Of a DNA stretch of 64,000 nucleotides, positions 21,801 to 32,507 are shown piece after piece; position 1 is the first letter of the stretch, and each line of letters opens with the position of its first letter. This stretch comes from Glycine soja (Eukaryota > Streptophyta > Magnoliopsida > Fabales > Fabaceae), in assembly GCF_004193775.1 (NCBI RefSeq), contig NC_041004.1, positions 2,308,718 to 2,372,717 on the forward strand. The letters run 5' to 3'. The position numbers were made by a program, and so were the translations under genes. The notes beneath the pieces are model-generated. The model saw only the letters and a program-made list of their open reading frames with translations, was not told the origin of the DNA and did not search any database.

Positions 21801-24568
21801 ATTTTTTGTTTGACTTGTCTTGTCTCTTCTGATATTTTCCCTATTATGTCTCATTATTATGATTATGAATTTATGATTACTAATTCAAATGAAGCTTTGT
21901 TGAGAATTGATATAGTTGACTTTGCAATTTGCATGAAAGATTGATTGTGTATTTATGTCTCAGGCTATGAAAGTTGAGAATATGCTGAAAATAAAGGAGG
22001 AGTTTGATTATGAAAGTTTGTCTTGGAGGCATGAGGTATAATTAGACAACCTTATTGCAGAAAATGAAAGGCAGCAGAAGACTTTTGAGGAAGAAGTTGA
22101 AAGAATAAATTTGGAGGTGAGGTTGAGAGGAAATTTGCAGATGCATTAGAGGTTTGCTGTATTTTCTATAGAAAAGTAGCACTATTTTGAGCACACCACT
22201 GTTTTTAAAATATAATATTCTAGTTTTGAGATGTTTTATAAATTTTATCAACATGCTGTATAGATGATCTTTGCAATTGTTGTCAAATTACGGTCTTCTT
22301 CTAGCCTTCTGGGCTGTGAACAGGAGCTAAAACAGCAGTTCTGAGGTTATATGGAAATTAAAACAGTATGTACATATGTTAGGGTTTTTGGAATATTAAG
22401 TTGGGAATTTAATTGGAAGTTAAACTAGAAAGATGGAGATAGATAGAAGGTTCTTTGACATTAAGACCTAGGAAACACATTATCAAAGCCACTGGTTTGC
22501 AATGTGGGTGTGGTCACAACCAAGTTCCAAATTACAAAAATTGCATTTTGTATGGTTCAAAAACACCCCCAACTACATTGTACTTCTGGGGCAGTGACTA
22601 TACATGGTGGACTCCTTTACTTTGTATTCTTTAGGGAATCTAAGAGTCTGGTAGTTCTTATGACTTTATTTGTTTATTTTTTAACATCGTCTTTCATTGT
22701 TGCATAATGTCTCATATTAAGTTGTTTCCTGCAGAAAGAGAGATTGAATTACCAGATTTTTTTATTTTTTTTTTTGCTCAGCAAAAAACTTTTCTGAAAG
22801 GGGGTTCTCTGACTGTGTTTTTTTATTACTGGTAGATATTGAGACATTGTTATATGGGACCATTTTTCAGGATCCATCAGTCTCTTCTTCACAGTGCACT
22901 TGTTATTGTGAAAATTTTGTTTCTGAAGATAAAGTATTTACCTGTCTTGTTATTTTGTGTTGAAGACCAACTTTACTAAAAATGTTGTTTGGTATAGTAA
23001 ATCCCGTTAACAGTTTTGTATCTCTATTATGTTCTCTCATACAAGAGCCTTTTTGGCTTGAAGGCCAATAATCAATTATCCCAAAAGTTTGAGTTATTAG
23101 GTAGAATTTGCAAATGAACGGTTTATCCATTGATTTCTTTTTAACTACTCTTACTCCATAAGCATTTTGCTTTCTTTTTTTTCTCTTTCCCCAGTTCGTT
23201 GATTATTTCAGCTAAGTAGAATGTCTTAAAAATATCAGTTGTGACTATTTTGATGCACTCTTTGAAGAAACACACCAAATTTTAGGTTGCAATTTGGCAA
23301 ATTTGCACTTTTTACTACCCTGCATTCTAGTGAAGCATAACATGTAAAGCTGTTTTTCGAATGTGAGGCAAGCAGTAGACATACCTTGGAGTTAATTCTT
23401 TTCCAATCCATGCTAATGCATTTTCAGTTTTCTAAAATCAAATTCCATAAAGTCAGTCTGATTGCATTTAGGTTGTGGTAATATATTAGTATAGTAGTTT
23501 TTCAGTTTTATGGTTACTTATTTTTAGATAAAGTACACAATTCCTTAAAAGATGAGAATTTAATTGTTTCACCCTGCTTGAGTGCTTGTATCTGTCAAAA
23601 TCTACATCTTTCCCTCCTATTTTATGATTTCCCTACCTGCTTGCCCTTGTGTTTGCTTCAATCTTCATGGGGTGTTCTGAAAGGTTGTGCCTTCATTTGT
23701 ATATTTTACATTGGAGGTTATGATCTTCATATTTCAATTACTGGATATCAATTGTTCAACATTTTATTTGTGTTCTTGGTCCAAATAAAATATTGATGAA
23801 GTTGAGATCCCAGGGAGGTATCAAGGCTTTACTAGGAGTTGTAAGATGTGATCAACCTGATGTTCTTTCACAAGTTGCACGAGGAATTGCCAACTTCGCC
23901 AAATGCGAGTCTCGAGCTTCTAGTCAAGGTTTGCTTTCTTGTCAATATTTATTGCCAATGGTGCAAATTTTACTGAAAATGGACATAGTTGTAGCTTGCC
24001 AGCTGCAAGGCCATTGACTTACTTTAAGATTATATTTATGTTTCCAATTTCTAAACAAGTCACTGCCATCAATTTCCCCCACTCTGCTGCTTCTCATTTT
24101 TGGCATTGTCATATTTCTAGCACCAAAGAGAAATTAATGGTATAATGTTTTTTAATTGTATCCTGTTAATATATGTTACATCCACAGGGATAAAAAGTGG
24201 TACATCATTTTTGATAGAAGACGGTGCACTTCCATGGATAGTACAGAATGCTAACAATGAAGCTGCAGCAATCAGGCGTCACATTGAACTTGCACTCTTC
24301 CACATGGCTCAACAAGGTAATTGGACTCCTTGGCATGCTTTTTTAGTTTTTTCAGAAACAATTATATTGTTGCAAAAACTCAAAGAATTAGGTTAAAAAA
24401 ATTGCAGAAGTGAATGCAAAAGACATGATCAGTGGAGGTGCCCTTTGGGAGCTTGTCCGGATTTCAAGGGATTGTATGCGAGAGGACATAAGGAATCTTG
24501 GTCGTCGAACTCTCACTTCTATCCCGCCATTCAAATCTGAATTCCGGCGATTACATATAGACGTATAG
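18821..24568 (+). pseudogene. Armadillo-repeat kinesin (ARK) locus, internally deleted
   Basis: ARK proteins are plant microtubule motors with an N-terminal kinesin domain, a coiled coil and C-terminal armadillo repeats. Recognisable exons are 18821-18983 (MAYRNGVALAQRG start); 20050-20150 (VPGRVRVAVRLRPRN); 20243-20365; about 20446-20630 (NDNIPIVEDPKTGD, then switch I NTESSRSH); 20766-20915 (switch II DLAGSER); about 21029-21181 ([23 protein letters not shown]); 21453-21541 (IGPSPRH); 21964-22150 (start of coiled coil); about 23806-23928 and 24188-24316 (ARM repeats, CESRASSQ, AAAIRRHIELAL); and 24408-24568 (GGALWELVRISRD, stop TAG). Only 80 bases separate the third and fourth blocks, and the P-loop exon(s) that belong there are absent. 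Joining those two blocks also breaks frame. An in-frame TAA near 22037 and a frameshift near 22120 spoil the coiled coil, and most ARM exons are missing. An acceptor AG is not obvious before 21029. Transcription remains possible; a working motor is not. Confidence 0.87.
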
Positions 24569-26880
24569 TATATATAGACTGTTGATGACAGGTCTTTCCT
24601 GGGATTGTTCATATTTTGTTCTTGTTCCACTGATGGTGAAACTGATCTACTGATGCTACAAAAACCTTCTGAATGAAGAAGCATTTGGTGAGTAGTTGTA
24701 TACCTTGCAAGTTTTGGGTAAGAGAAGCAGGGTTTGGTTGGTACTTCTCGTGGTTTCTTGTCATCACTGACCTAGAATGTCGTATATGTAAATAGAGGGA
24801 GAGAGATGTTGAAGATATGTTATGATCAGTCATACATGGTGTAATCAAACTCTGATTGCCCGAAATGACATGGAGCTACCAATATTGTAATTGACTTGTG
24901 CAAGTAATTAAAGTCCTTATTATTTTTTTTGGTAATCGCCAAAAAGTGTTGTCTCATGGGAAAAGTTTATTTTCAAAGAGCTAGATTTTTTTTTCTCATT
25001 AAATTTGTGATATTTTGATAAGTGGGAGTAAAATGAACAAAAAAAAAAAAATAGAGTCAAAATTTGCAATAAAATAATAAATTGGGTATAAAATAGGCAA
25101 TTAAGCTTATATTTAATAAATACACTATTGTTAAGCAGTCAATTTTAATTATAGTATATTACTTATGCCATTTATTAAATATAGCATATTATTAATTTGA
25201 ATAAATTTAATACATGTTTTAATACATAATTATTTTAAAATTTTAATTTTTTTGTCTTTTATAATTTGACTACATTTTATGTTTGATAAATACTATGTTT
25301 AATGTTATTGGAAAGTCAAAAATACTTATAATGCATTAATTATGTTATTCATTAAATAAGGTGTATTTGTTATATTAACATAAAATATAGTTATTATAAA
25401 TATTGTTGTAATACCTATATAAACATTCATTTTTAGTACTGTTTAAGAGAAATAGTTGATATAACATTTTAAAATAGAAAATTTTAAATATGTATTAATA
25501 TATTATTTATAAATTGAAAGTATATAATATTATAATAATTTACTTCTTAATTATAAACTTAATAATTTGACTACATATTATATTTATTAAAATTAGTATT
25601 TAATGTTATTGGAAATCAATTTTACTTATAATATTTAAATACAAATATTTATTTATTTAATAAACATAGTATATGTTTTTTCCTAAATGTGTGAATTTTT
25701 CAATGATGTTATTTATATTAAAAATATTATTAAATGAAATTTAATTTTTACAGAATTTATAATATCTTAATATATACTTTTGTATATTTAACTTGAGTCA
25801 TTAATACATAATTTGTTCGATAGACATAGAATTAATAAAAAAGGATATTATAAGTCTATGATTACAATATAAATTTAAAACTGTTTTATTCCATCGCTAC
25901 ATAAACATTAAATTCTACTATAAAAATAAAATACCATAGTAATACTAAAAATGTAACTTAAACAGAGTGTGTTATCTAATTATAGTGTCAAGTATAATAT
26001 TAATTTTTCTAATAATTACTGTCAATTAATTATAAACATTTTTTATATAATTTTTAAAATAATTATTACAAAATTTAACATTTTTTTTAATATTCTTTAA
26101 CACTTATTAATTATATTCGTCCCATTTCATATCCAAATCTATATATACTAGAGCTTGAAGTTGAACTAAGCCAAAAAAACCATAAGATAACAACAGTTAA
26201 TCTGGTATTTACAAGTTGTTGGTGATGATTTTGATGAATACTAATCCAACTAGCTAGCTATCAAAGTTTCTGCCACATTTGTAAAGGCTGCTACTGATTT
26301 GAGTATAGGTCTGAATCTAGTTTGATTGATCTTAGTCCATCAGCAATGAAAGAATATTAGATGAAATATTTCAGATATAAACAGAAACTTTTCTTCACTT
26401 TCAAATTTCGATCAATTGCATGCATATATGATACCTTTTTTTAACAACCACCACACGCCTATTAAGGCGTGCTAAAGGGCAAGGCTTAAAACAACGCCAA
26501 ATGGATGGAGTTACTGTTCATACTCTGAAAAAAAAAAAAAAGAGAACTAGATTCCTTCATTCATTTTCCCCCCCTCTTTTTCTCACGTGTTTCTCTTTGT
26601 GTCTCATAGGATCATATTTTAAAATCTTCATGCTTACTTCTCTCTCTTTATGTGAGGACTTCTTCAACTAGTTGACACTGTAAAAAGTCTGCTAATCGTT
26701 GTACCAATTAGGTGGCATTTTACAAGAAATTGATGTTGAGTATAGAAAAGATGTCGTGTTCCTGTTCTAGGAATTGCCATTCTTTAACCCTAACCTGGAC
26801 AGTGAATGCATTTGTGGTGGTCTGGGTTCTGGTAGTGGCCTTTGGGTTTCAAGGGTAGGCCACATTGACAAATTTCTTAA
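24569..26880. other. very AT-rich intergenic DNA
   Basis: No gene is seen. About 24930-26130 is extremely AT-rich. It contains two diverged direct copies of a motif (AATTTGACTACA followed by TTAATGTTATTGGAAA) at about 25255-25345 and 25563-25640. The part 26440-26880 is less AT-rich and may be the flank of the transposon cluster that follows. Confidence 0.5.
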
Positions 26881-27442
26881 ACATTCAAAAAGTACCCAAA
26901 TGCAACTTCAACACAACAAGAGAGTATACCTTTAACTCAACACTTCGAACTACAATGGGACCCTCGAGGCACAATGACAGTTGTCGCGCAATGTAGTAGA
27001 CAAGCTGCCGCCGACACAGTGGTGGACAGCGGGTGGTACAGTGGTAGAAATAGCCGGCAAGGTTTCTCGAGGCACAATGGCGGGATAGAGAAATGGACAG
27101 TTTCAAGAGACAGGGATTTCGAGTGAGAGGAGGGTTTCAAGTGGCTCCTAGGATTGAGAAATAGGAGGTCTTATTTTAGAAATCAACATCAATTTTTTTA
27201 AAATCAATGTTATGTAAAGATGCATAACATTGGTTCGATGTTAATAGAGAGATTTTAACATCAATTTTTAAAAAATTGATATTATTAATGCTTATATAAT
27301 ATCGATTTTTTAAAAGTTGATGTTAAAATTATCTTATTAATACGATAACATTTTTTAATGTCACCACATATTTTATAACATCGATTTTTATTATAATTGA
27401 TGTTAAAAGAATGATGTTAAAAAGCCTATTTTTTAATAGTGA
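26881..27442. mobile_element. right part of a CACTA-like element (copy A)
   Basis: A GC-richer stretch (26895-27170) passes into subterminal repeats of the ACATCGATTTTT / ATCGATGTTA type and ends at CTATTTTTTAATAGTG (27427-27442). Read from the right, this is CACTATTAAAAAATAG, a CACTA-type terminus. The same kinds of subterminal repeat and terminus occur in the elements at 31421-31735 and 52819-56044. I could not find the matching left terminus, so the element may be truncated. Confidence 0.55.
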
Positions 27443-28212
27443 TTCTTGTAACTTAATTCCATTATAAGTAATTCATGTAATTATTTTTATCAAGTGTGTT
27501 AATTTAGTGCACCATCAAAGTTTAGCTAGCTTTGAATTTCACTAAATATTACATAATTACATTGGACTAGATAGAACAGTACCAATATATTAAAGAAAAA
27601 GATTAATGATTATAAACTCTTTTTAATATTCTATTTAAAACACACTTTTTCTTGTATTTTGATGAAATTCATATGGATCTCACTAAATATGTAAGAGTAT
27701 GTTAAAACTAGTCCAATTTCTTTTGTTTGGAAGTACAATACAAATTTTTCCTTCAAATTTTTATGTTATTGTTTAACTATTTTTTTTAATCGTAGTGTTT
27801 AACAACTTATAATAAACGTAAAACTAGTCGATCCTTTTCAATTGCCTTCAAATTGAAGAAATATCATACCGTGCGAACTGAGCTTGGAAGTACAATACAA
27901 GATGCTCATATCCAAAATCTTCAACGTAGTCACATTATTTTAGTTTACACGATGTGTCTGAAACTTGTCTCTTCTCGCTTATTTTTTTGTACCATTTGCT
28001 TGGACATATACTTATCATATTCGTTTCCTATTCAAGAGGAAGAGATACAATGAACCTCGTATACCAAAACAACTAAGGATAAGCACGACATTTATCCACA
28101 TCTCTCTTCCTTTTGAATATATTTCTAATTAATTAGCTCCCGTAAAATAAATTAACAAATTTAAAATCATTGTTTCTAATCCCTTATTAGCTGCCATTCA
28201 TTTTAAGACAAA
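27135..28212. repeat. direct duplication, copy A (~1.08 kb)
   Basis: This segment starts at TTCAAGTGGCTC and ends at TTTTAAGACAAA. It recurs at 31421-32507 in the same orientation. The part after the CACTA-like terminus (27443-28212) is nearly identical in both copies, and both carry the same short frame (KKYHTVRTELGS...), which I read as non-coding. Similarity stops exactly where CTAGTG begins at 28213. Confidence 0.92.
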
Positions 28213-28394
28213 CTAGTGTTTGGCTCGTGCCGGCGTTCGGGCTTATACTCCTGTTTAAACAATACCAACACATATGCAAAATTTAATAACGATGTTTATT
28301 TGAATGATAATAATGTTGACATATGTTTAGAAAAAGTAACAAAAGATGTAGGACTTGTAAGTATAACAATTTGGTAAGTATACCTGTTTATAAG

Positions 28395-28720
28395 TTTACA
28401 AATACTTCTTTGTATACCACATTAATGGTAGTATTTTTTATAATGTGTTGTTTATCATGAATAAGAATACGTAGTCCTTTTTTTACTTTGCACTCGTGAA
28501 AGTGCAACATATAGTTGGCCATGACAAAAAACGGGGTTTGGCAAATACAATTCAACATGTGCCAAGGATTGTCCTTGAGACTTATTAATAGTCATTGCAA
28601 ATGAAACGATGAATGGAAACTGTCTTCTGATTAATTTAAATGGTCATGGAGAATCGGAAGGAGACATATTCATTCTTGGTATGCATGTCTTATAACCTAC
28701 ATTGGGTCCGGTTATTACCT
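28395..28720 (-). pseudogene. Helitron helicase, C-terminal fragment
   Basis: On the minus strand from about 28625 this reads [31 protein letters not shown] and [11 protein letters not shown], followed by a weaker tail (KNTTINVVYKEVF). These are the last conserved motifs of the PIF1-like helicase carried by plant Helitrons, including the NKSQGQ and YVALSR motifs. The Rep domain and the earlier helicase motifs are missing, so this is a relic. Its orientation agrees with a Helitron 3' end at 28213. Confidence 0.85.
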
Positions 28721-29129
28721 CTGCTTCAACTACATTGGTTCCAAGTTTGCACAATAAAGAGAGATAAATAAATATATACATCAATATTCACCTGAAAAGT
28801 AGACATTTAAAATCAATATACTTTAGTGGAGGTGATATAATAACAAACATCTAACAATTGTCTTTGGTTATGTGATATTGCAACATAAAGAAACCGTTTA
28901 TAGTAATATTTGAGATTTTTTAAATGTTAAATATTACTAACATTTAAGAATATATAAAAAAATTAACGTGTATATTTAAGCAAATAACAAATAACCATAT
29001 AGCCTAGTAATATGGTTCAGATTACAAAAATGAAACTTTGTCTGATCAGACTGGTTAATGGAATTGCAATTCAAAGTACTATGACAGACATATAATATAT
29101 TCACAAAGAAACAATTATAAAAAAAATAT

Positions 29130-29627
29130 ATGAGAAGTCTCATGACGTCAACCTGAAAAGTAGTTATGTTTGTCTCATGCGTCATCCATATTTATTGCTG
29201 ATCATATAATGATCATCTTTTTCACTTTTCATGATAATCTTTTGCACCTCAGCAAACATTTAGTCTATTAATCTATATATATACTCTAATAATGTATGAG
29301 AGGTCTCATGACGTCAACCTGAAAAGTAGTAATGTTTGTCCCATGCGTCATCCATATTTATTGCTGGTCATATAATGATCATCTTTTTCACTTCCCATGA
29401 TAATATTTTGCACCTCAGCAAACATTTAGTCTATTAATCCATATATATACTCTAATAATGTATGAGAGGTCTCATGGTGTCAACCTAAAAAGTAGTAATG
29501 TTTGTCCCATGCGTCATTCATATTTATTATTGGTCATATAATGATCATCTTTTTCATTTTCCATAATAATCTTTTGCACCTCAGCAAACATTTAGTCTAT
29601 TAATTCATATATATACTCTAATAATGT
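29130..29627. repeat. three tandem copies of a ~166-bp unit
   Basis: Units start at about 29130, 29296 and 29462. Each begins ATGAGA(A/G)GTCTCATG, an inverted repeat, and the first two continue into GACGTCA. Each ends in a TATATATACTCTAATAATGT stretch. A diverged partial unit follows from about 29640. The tandem lies inside the Helitron-derived block. Confidence 0.9.
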
Positions 29628-31420
29628 ACTTAGTATATTAAGCACTAACCTTTTACCGTTTCGGTGCGTCATTCATATTTTTTACTAATCAGTATAATGA
29701 TAATCTTTTTTACTTCAAGTGCTAGAAGAAATATCATGAATATGATTATATATTTATTGCGAGGCTATTACAATTCCCGTAATCGTTAATATTTATTTTC
29801 TTTATTAGAGGCTATGTAAAAAAATATTTGAAAAATTAAAAAGATAAACATAAAAAATACGAAAGTCAATAAATCTTGTAATAACATATACCATAAGCGA
29901 AAAAATCATAAATCTTAATAACATATTACTTTATAATATGTACCACCACAATTAAATTATTCTTAGTAATGTATATTTATTTTATTAAATAATAAATATT
30001 TTCACACAAAGAAAAATGTTTAAAAATACTTACAGTTACTATTAATAAAAATAAAAATAATGGAGATCTCAGCGTATTCATGAACAGATACAATGATGGA
30101 GAAGTTTTATGAACATATATAATGAACAAAAATGAAAGCATGTCAAAATAGTACAACACCCGAGTATAAAAACTTAAAACTCCTCGAATATTGTTCAATA
30201 GTTGGGGAGGTGAACAACTATAATGAATAGTTAATAATGTATTTAGTATATTAAGCGCTAGGCTTTTACTGTGCATAATCCATATTTAGTGTTGATCACT
30301 ATATCACAATGATAATTTTTTTTTTCACTTCCCGTGCTAGACTTTTATTATTTATTATGAATATAATGATAATATTTTCACTTCCCGTGCTAGACTTTTA
30401 TTATGAAAATATTGTTGTATATTTATCAATAGTGTTAAAATTTATTATGGAATGACTAAAAATTTAGTTTATTTGGATAATAATAATGTTTAAGTATTGG
30501 CAGAAAAAAACAACTAAGCCAGTGTAGATTATTATCGAATGGAATATTTAAAATTAATTGTTAAGTACCTACTAATTAGGAATAAATCATCAACTAAATT
30601 ATGATTATTTTCATATCCTAGCAGAATATGGTTATTAATTTAAAAATTATGATTATTATTATATCCTAACATAATATTTAAAATTGATTGTTAAGTATCT
30701 ATTAATTTGAAATGAAAATTAATAAAAATAAGAATAAAATATGCTTATTAATTAAACGTCAATAAATTGATAATGATTACGGCAAAAAAATACAAAAATG
30801 AAACTGTTTTAATAATATATTAAAATTGATACTGTAATATTTAAAATTGATTGTTAAGTACCTATTAATTTAAAATGAAAATTAACAAAAAATACAAATA
30901 AAATATGTTTTATTAATTAAACGTTAATAAAATATGTAACGTTTAATATTTAAAAGGAAAGTTTTCTCTTCTATAAAAGATACATATAATTTAGAAAAAA
31001 AAAATAGAATTTGTTGGATATATGATTACACTTCATCTTTACATAGAAATTTATCTGTATTTTTATAATTATTAAAATTTGTTTACTGCAAACACTATAA
31101 ACTTATTTAAATAAACTTATTTAATTATCAAATTGTATTAATATACAATTGTATCTAAAATAATATAACCCATTTTTATTATTATTATAATAAATTATTA
31201 TATATGATTGTTATTATAAATTATTATCATTAATTATAAATGTTAAACCACGGTCTAAAAGGCTTTATTTTTGTCACAATATTAGTCTAATCATTTTTAT
31301 TATTATAATAATATATTATTATAAATTATTATTATTAATTATTGTATCACAATGATAATTTTTTTCACTTTGCGTGCTAGACTTTTATTATGAAAATGTT
31401 ATTGTATATTTATCAATAGT

Positions 31421-32507
31421 GTTCAAGTGGCTCGTAGGATTGATAAATAGGAGGTCTTATTTTAGAACATCGGCATCAATCTTTTAAAAATCGATGTTGT
31501 GTAAGCACGTATAACATCGGTTCGATGTTAATAGAGGGATCTCAACATCAATTTTTAAAAAATCGATATTATTAATGCTTATACAACATCAATTTTTAAA
31601 AGTTGATGTTGAAATTATTTTATTAATATTAATTTTTAAAAAATCGATGATAACAATGACATTTTTTAACATCGATTTTTATCACAATTGATGTTATTAG
31701 AATGATGTTAAAAAGCCTATTTTTTAATAGTGACTCTTGTGTCTTGATTCCGTTATAAATAATTCGTGTAATTATTTTTATCAAGTGTGTTAATTTAGTG
31801 CACCATCAAAGTTTAGCTAGCTTTGAATTTCACTAAATATTACATAAGTACATTGGACTAGATAGAACAGTACCAATATATTAAAGAGAAAGGTTAATGA
31901 TTATAAACTCTTTTTAATATTCTATTTAAAACACACTTTTTCTTGTATTTTGATGAAATTCATATGGATCTCACTAAATATGTAAGAGTATGTTAAAACT
32001 AGTCCAATTTCTTTTGTTTGGAAGTACAATACAAATTTTTCCTTCAAATTTTTATGTTATTGTTTAACTATTTTTTTTTTAATCGTAGTGTTTAACAACT
32101 TATAATAAACGTAAAACTAGTCGATCCTTTTCAATTGCCTTCAAATTATTGAAGAAATATCATACCGTGCGAACTGAGCTTGGAAGTACAATACAAGATG
32201 CTCATATCCAAAATCTTCAACGTAGCCACATTATTTTAGTTTACACGATGTGTCTGAAACTTGTCTCTTCTCACTTATTTTTTGTACCATTCGCTTGGAC
32301 ATATACTTATCATATTCGTTTCCTATTCAAGAGGAAGAGATACAATGAATCTCGTATACCAAAACAACTAAGGATAAGCACGACATTTATCCACATCTCT
32401 CTTCCTTTTGAATATATTTCTAATTAATTAGCTCCCGTAAACTAAATTAACAAATTTGAAATCATTGTTTCTAATCCCTTATTAGCTGGCATTCATTTTA
32501 AGACAAA
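31421..32507. repeat. direct duplication, copy B (~1.09 kb)
   Basis: Second copy of the segment at 27135-28212, with a CACTA-like right terminus (CTATTTTTTAATAGTG) ending near 31733. After TTAAGACAAA it continues as TAAATATAATATATT rather than CTAGTG, so it preserves what looks like the unoccupied site. In the subterminal repeats copy B has ATCGATG and ACATCGG where copy A has ATCAATG and ACATTGG. Confidence 0.92.

Larger units (their letters stand above)
28213..31420 (-). mobile_element. Helitron-derived block
   Basis: The left edge begins CTAGTGTTTGG. On the minus strand this is a 3' terminus ending in CTAG, preceded by a GC-rich imperfect hairpin (CCCGAACGCCGGCACGAGC), as expected for a Helitron. 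The second copy of the flanking duplication has AAA|TAA at this point, i.e. an A-T site without the element. Helicase remains lie just inside. The rest is AT-rich and built of degenerate sub-repeats (166-bp units at 29130-29627, and CACTTCCCGTGCTAGACTTTTATTA units near 30325, 30380 and 31365). A clear 5' TC end was not found, so the right boundary is only the point where the duplicated flank resumes. Confidence 0.65.

Noticed and set aside
26885..27140. Two overlapping minus-strand frames of about 70 residues.
   Set aside because: They lie in the GC-richer interior of a CACTA-like element next to its subterminal repeats, with no protein motif.
27853..28053. Short frame MKKYHTVRTELGS..., repeated at 32149.
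   Set aside because: It is present twice only because the DNA segment is duplicated. The two frames diverge after an indel and no family is recognisable.
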